This document shows, in pieces, positions 43,218-46,990 of a stretch of 46,990 bases of DNA (positions within the stretch are counted from its first letter, which is position 1; the number at the start of each line of letters is the position of its first letter). Below the pieces are notes generated by a model. The model was not told where the DNA came from, ran no database searches, and worked only from the letters and a program-made list of their open reading frames with translations. This DNA is from Ectocarpus siliculosus (Eukaryota > Sar > Phaeophyceae > Ectocarpales > Ectocarpaceae), in assembly GCA_000310025.1 (NCBI GenBank), contig FN649748.1, positions 1,770,656 to 1,817,645 of the forward strand. Direction: 5' to 3'. Position numbers and translations under genes: made by a program.

Positions 43218-44566
43218 CGAGTACAAGAAACTCAAGGCGAAGATGAGGAAGGTGCAGAAGCTGAAGCGAGACCTGCAGAACCCGGGGCAGGCCATGAAGC
43301 GCAAGATGCAGCCTGACATCTACAAGAAGGCTAAGCGCACCGCCCATCAGGCTTCCAACCCAGGACAGGTACCGTCGTTGTTGTCTTGTTGCTGTGGCAT
43401 TCCTTCATGAAGCAAACCTTCCGTTGGTCATCCCTCGTGCCAGTAAGTACTCCTCGTCAGAATGCCAGCCCTTCCTACCCCTCCCTGCCTCCCACTCTCC
43501 TTGCGAGGAATTCCAACCACCTTCCACTACCGTTTTATTGCTTCACAAGTATCACCAGCGACCCCAGTAGTCAATTGGTTTTACAGTACATCAGTACAAA
43601 TCATTTCACCTGTCAACATCAGCACGCTTGCCTTAAGAAAGTCCAAAGTGGATTGAGTGATATTTCCCCAGAGACATGTTCTGAAGTAGTGGTTCGTCGT
43701 TTACCCGTCCATGCCACACCTCCTGTCACTCCCAATCTCCTGTTGCCATGTGAAGCATCACCTACCGCCCCCCGCTCCCCCTCATCCAAACGCTTGTACT
43801 TTGCTGCAAGACTTTGAAGCACAAGCTGCAGCCCGACGCGTACAAGAAGGCCAAGCGCAGGCTCAAGAAGCTGTCCAAGCTCAAGAAGATGATGAAGGGC
43901 GAGGTGGGTGGTGGGTGGTCGGCGCGGCGCGGCCCGGCGCGCGGCAAGAGCCCTTGAGCTCGTTTGTTCATGGTATACGCCCGTGTTCTGTACCATCATT
44001 CGTTCGTTTAATCGTTCCGCTCCATCCCGTGGCGGAATTTTATCCGTTCCATCCCATGGTGACGATAAATGCCTCAAAACGCAGCTATTCCGCAACGTGA
44101 AAAATACCGAAGCTCACGAAAGGACTGAGGTAGGTGCGGTGCGTACGCTACTTTTTATATTTGCTCTTTTGGATTCCAGGCAAAACGTCATATGCCGGTT
44201 TGTCGTGTCAGCGATAGAGAGAGCATGGAGAGCCGTTTTTTTTTTCTCAAGCGTTGCTCGAGCCGAATTCCGAATTCCGAAGGGGCCACACAGACTGCTG
44301 TACCTTAACCCCGTTCCTTCCCCCACCATGGAAATTTCGTGTAACGAACGATGGTGGCGGCCACGTTTCAGGTGCACTCCAAACCCAAGCCTCGCGGGAT
44401 GATGCCGCCTGAGGGGCACAGCGGGGCTCGGCACGGCGCGGCCCCCGATGACGGTTACTCGAGCTCAGACTGCTCCAGCGTAAGCTCGGGATCCTCGCTG
44501 GAGGGCGAGACCCTGTCCGATCTGTCCGACCTGTCCGATTCGGAGGACGGTTCCGGTTCCAGCTGA
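43218..44566 (+). CDS. Lysine-rich protein with acidic Ser/Asp tail (3' four exons, 5' unresolved)
   Basis: Exons: 43218-43368, 43811-43903, 44085-44129, 44372-44566 (stop TGA). All junctions between them are phase 0; the first starts with one base of a split codon. The first two exons are basic and probably helical. Each holds a version of the same unit: MKRKMQPDIYKKAKR and LKHKLQPDAYKKAKR, so one exon seems to be a duplicate of the other. The last exon has SKPKPRG, a Ser-rich part and LSDLSDLSDSEDG, then ends. A basic body and phospho-site-like acidic tail suggest a nucleic-acid or chromatin-associated protein, but I recognise no family. The upstream exon or exons needed to supply a start codon are not identified. 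Confidence 0.65.
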
Positions 44567-46990
44567 ACGATACGAGGAAACTCTTTTTGATGGATGATGT
44601 GTAATATATGTACATCCCAGAATGGTTGTTGACTGTCGTCTCCGCTGATTGAGTTGGGTTGGCATTTGGCTTAACTAAATTTTGTTTGCCCTTGTTTCTC
44701 GATTACCTTGTTTGCGTGATTCTTCTGTTCCTTCTCTCTTTCGTTCTGATATATATTTTGATGCTGACAATGCTACGCCTCTTTTACTTTTTGCGCGGGC
44801 AAAGAGCGAGGGGGGCGGAGTGGGTGAGGGATGGAGAGAGAGGAAACAGGCAGATAGAGAGTGCGAGGGGGAGAAAAATAACTGTTGGGATTTTGACCTT
44901 GTTTGGTAATTGACCAATGTCCATTCCATCAACACGGCGTAATGTCTTCCGTGCCTGAGAACTGTTTGTGTCGCTAGTCGAGAGGGAGCCCCCCCTCCCC
45001 TGTCGTGTGTACTCTATGCTCCAGGCAGGGTTTGAGTGTGCCGAGAGTGGAAAGAAGGCGACGAAGAACGCTTCACATCTTGCGTTTCCATGGCACCACG
45101 TTGCCTTTCCATGGCACCACGTTGTTGACCATGCTGTCTGTCGTGAACAGGTCTCGAACGGGGCATGTTTTTTTTTTTTTTGGCGTCGGTGTGGGGGCCC
45201 CGTCGGGAATCAATCTTGGCTGAAACAAGACAACAACAGAGTAAACAGAACACGGGGCACTTGTGCATGTTTTGTGTTTAGTGGATTTGAAAAAGATGCC
45301 GAAGGCCCCCCATGCTCTGCAGCGAAATGTAAGTATTACAGTAGTTAGGCAGAAGGTGCGCCGGCGGGCGGGGGTTGTGGTGATCATGGCAGTTAAGCCA
45401 TCGTGACCAAGCGGGAGAATAGGGGTGGAGGGGTGCGAGAGCAAGGCAGGGTGCATCGAGGGGGCGGGGTCTAAGGTCCTGACTGACCTCTGCAAATTGA
45501 GAATAATGTGTGCTCAGGCTACCGGATTTTTTGGCCTCCTGGATCTTTTTCTGTGTTCGTTCGTGTCGCTACGGTGGCACGTGGGCTTTTGCGCAGACGA
45601 GCCCAAGGCCACGTTCAGGATGAAAAATGCAAACGTGATGATAATTTTCCGAGGTGTCTTTCGTTAGAAAAATAATGGGGGATTCTACCACTCACTGTAG
45701 CTTCTTCGCGAAGGGATGCTGAGTCGTGTTCTTTGATTTTGGCCTACGTGATGATGATATTGTGAGGTTGGTCCGTTCACGCACTTCCCACGAGAAAACA
45801 AAAATGCAGCACCAAGGTACTGGTAGATGCACACGCCTTTCGCTCTCGAGGGTAGAGTTCCGAAAACTAACAACACCGGCCAGCGGCATTACTCCAGAGA
45901 TGTATAGTTGTTTTCTTTCTCTCTTTGTTCGGCGTTTCATGCGCGAAAGACCGATCGCCGTTCTCTCGAAAAAGGGGCGGTGGTAGTTGCCGACTCCGAC
46001 CGTAACCCCTGTTAGCGACATGCCCTGTGTTGCGACCATAGCATCGCGTGGTGCCACTGCACCCCGACCCACTAGCCGCTATTATATATGGGCGATAGCG
46101 ACTTAAGCCACCACTTTCCCTCCTGACACTTGTAGGCAGGTCTCGCTAAACCTTGCCCACCTCTGTACGTTCAACTGTTTTTGCCTTGCCCCCCCCCCCT
46201 CGGGGGGTATGTTTTACTCCCCTCGGCCAGCATCGGCATAGGGGGGGGGGGGGGTTGAGCTTGAAACAAGTAACCCCGGGGGGCGGGGAAAAGGAGAGGG
46301 TAAAACTAACGTGGTAGCACACAGAGGCTGACCGTATTTGATTGGTCAGCAGCCGGGTAGCACGGCCGATGCAAACTGAAGAAAAAAATAGCATACGTAC
46401 GTACACACGAGCGTTTTCTGCGTACTACAGGTTCCCTGTGCCACCGCATTCATTCATTGAGTAGATTTTCGCTGTTAATTTTGATTGTAAATTACCCTAC
46501 CTAGCGTGTCTGTCCTAGGACAACAACGAACGGCAACTAAACGATGATGATTTGACGATCTGAACGCTTCACCACGAGCGATGTAATGTGCTTCGATGGA
46601 ATCAACTTCCTCAACCCGAAAAAATAGCATCCATACCCACCCGGGGCTAACTCTTGGGGTTGTGTTTATATATATATTTTTTCGGAACATTTGTTGTACG
46701 CACTATGCCCCCCCGCCGGCTCGAAGTTTTGCGGTTACAACCGCAGGACCGGATTTTCGGAGGGGGAAGCCCGAAGCAGATTGCGGACAGATCATCAGCG
46801 ACCGACCGTGCGCTCACAGACAGAGAGAAAACACCCGTTCGAGGCAGACATCAATCAATAGGTAGAAAAGTCACCCTTTTTCGATGATGAGTGTTGATTT
46901 GTACCATTATTTTTTTCCCGTTAATCCTATCGGGCCCTGTTACTATTGATTCCTCTCGCCTCGCGCAACAATCCATCCGCACAGCCCCCC
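44567..46990. other. Right-edge region without a clear gene
   Basis: No gene is called. Two exon-like pieces on the plus strand are too short to trust. One is 45283-45329 (TTTAG before, GTAAGT after; DLKKMPKAPHALQRN). The other is from 45596 (GCGCAG before), giving DEPKATFRMKNANVMIIFR. They could be the start of a gene extending right. A 19-base direct repeat TTTCCATGGCACCACGTTG sits at 45085 and 45106. A G/C-run hairpin-prone stretch lies at 46189-46285. Confidence 0.4.

Noticed and set aside
46189-46285. CRISPR-like or terminator-like array of G/C runs
   Set aside because: These are simple poly-C/poly-G runs; no regular repeat-spacer pattern exists anywhere in the window and the organism is eukaryotic.

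Overview
This is nuclear DNA from an intron-rich eukaryote, most likely a brown alga or a close stramenopile relative. Short GC-rich exons are separated by long T-rich introns with GTGAGT/GTAAGT-type donors and CAG/TAG acceptors. One gene carries a signal peptide followed by an A-F cleavage motif of the kind that directs proteins into red-alga-derived secondary plastids. CAG, CT and poly-G/C runs are frequent, and one scaffold gap (69 Ns) is present. I built exon models by hand from reading frame, splice sites and phase; every junction quoted inside a gene is phase-consistent unless I say otherwise.

Layout, left to right. (1) Positions 1-690 hold an inverted repeat: an exon on the minus strand (1-178) mirrors the first visible exon of a large plus-strand gene. 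(2) 572-12387 (+) is a divergent protein kinase gene, 10 exons in the window and open at its 5' end. One of its introns contains two inverted/direct decayed copies of the catalytic-loop exon. (3) 13604-20242 (+) is a plastid-targeted FNR-fold NAD(P)H/FAD oxidoreductase of the pKIWI502 type, 6 exons. A tRNA-like sequence and a triplicated splice acceptor lie in its second intron. (4) 22507-29001 (-) is an RBR/RING-type E3 ubiquitin ligase with C-terminal membrane helices; its 3' exons are solid and its 5' exons provisional. (5) 29745-30293 (+) may hold a small membrane protein. (6) 31176-39760 (+) is a complete adenylosuccinate synthetase gene, 11 exons. (7) 43218-44566 (+) is the 3' part of a gene for a lysine-rich protein with an acidic Ser/Asp tail. 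The rest is intergenic.

The genes are unrelated in function (signalling, plastid redox, ubiquitin, purine synthesis), as expected for a eukaryotic chromosome segment; nothing suggests an operon-like system. The most unusual content is structural: repeated fold-back (inverted) duplications in the kinase locus, and tandem duplications of 3' splice sites in two other genes.
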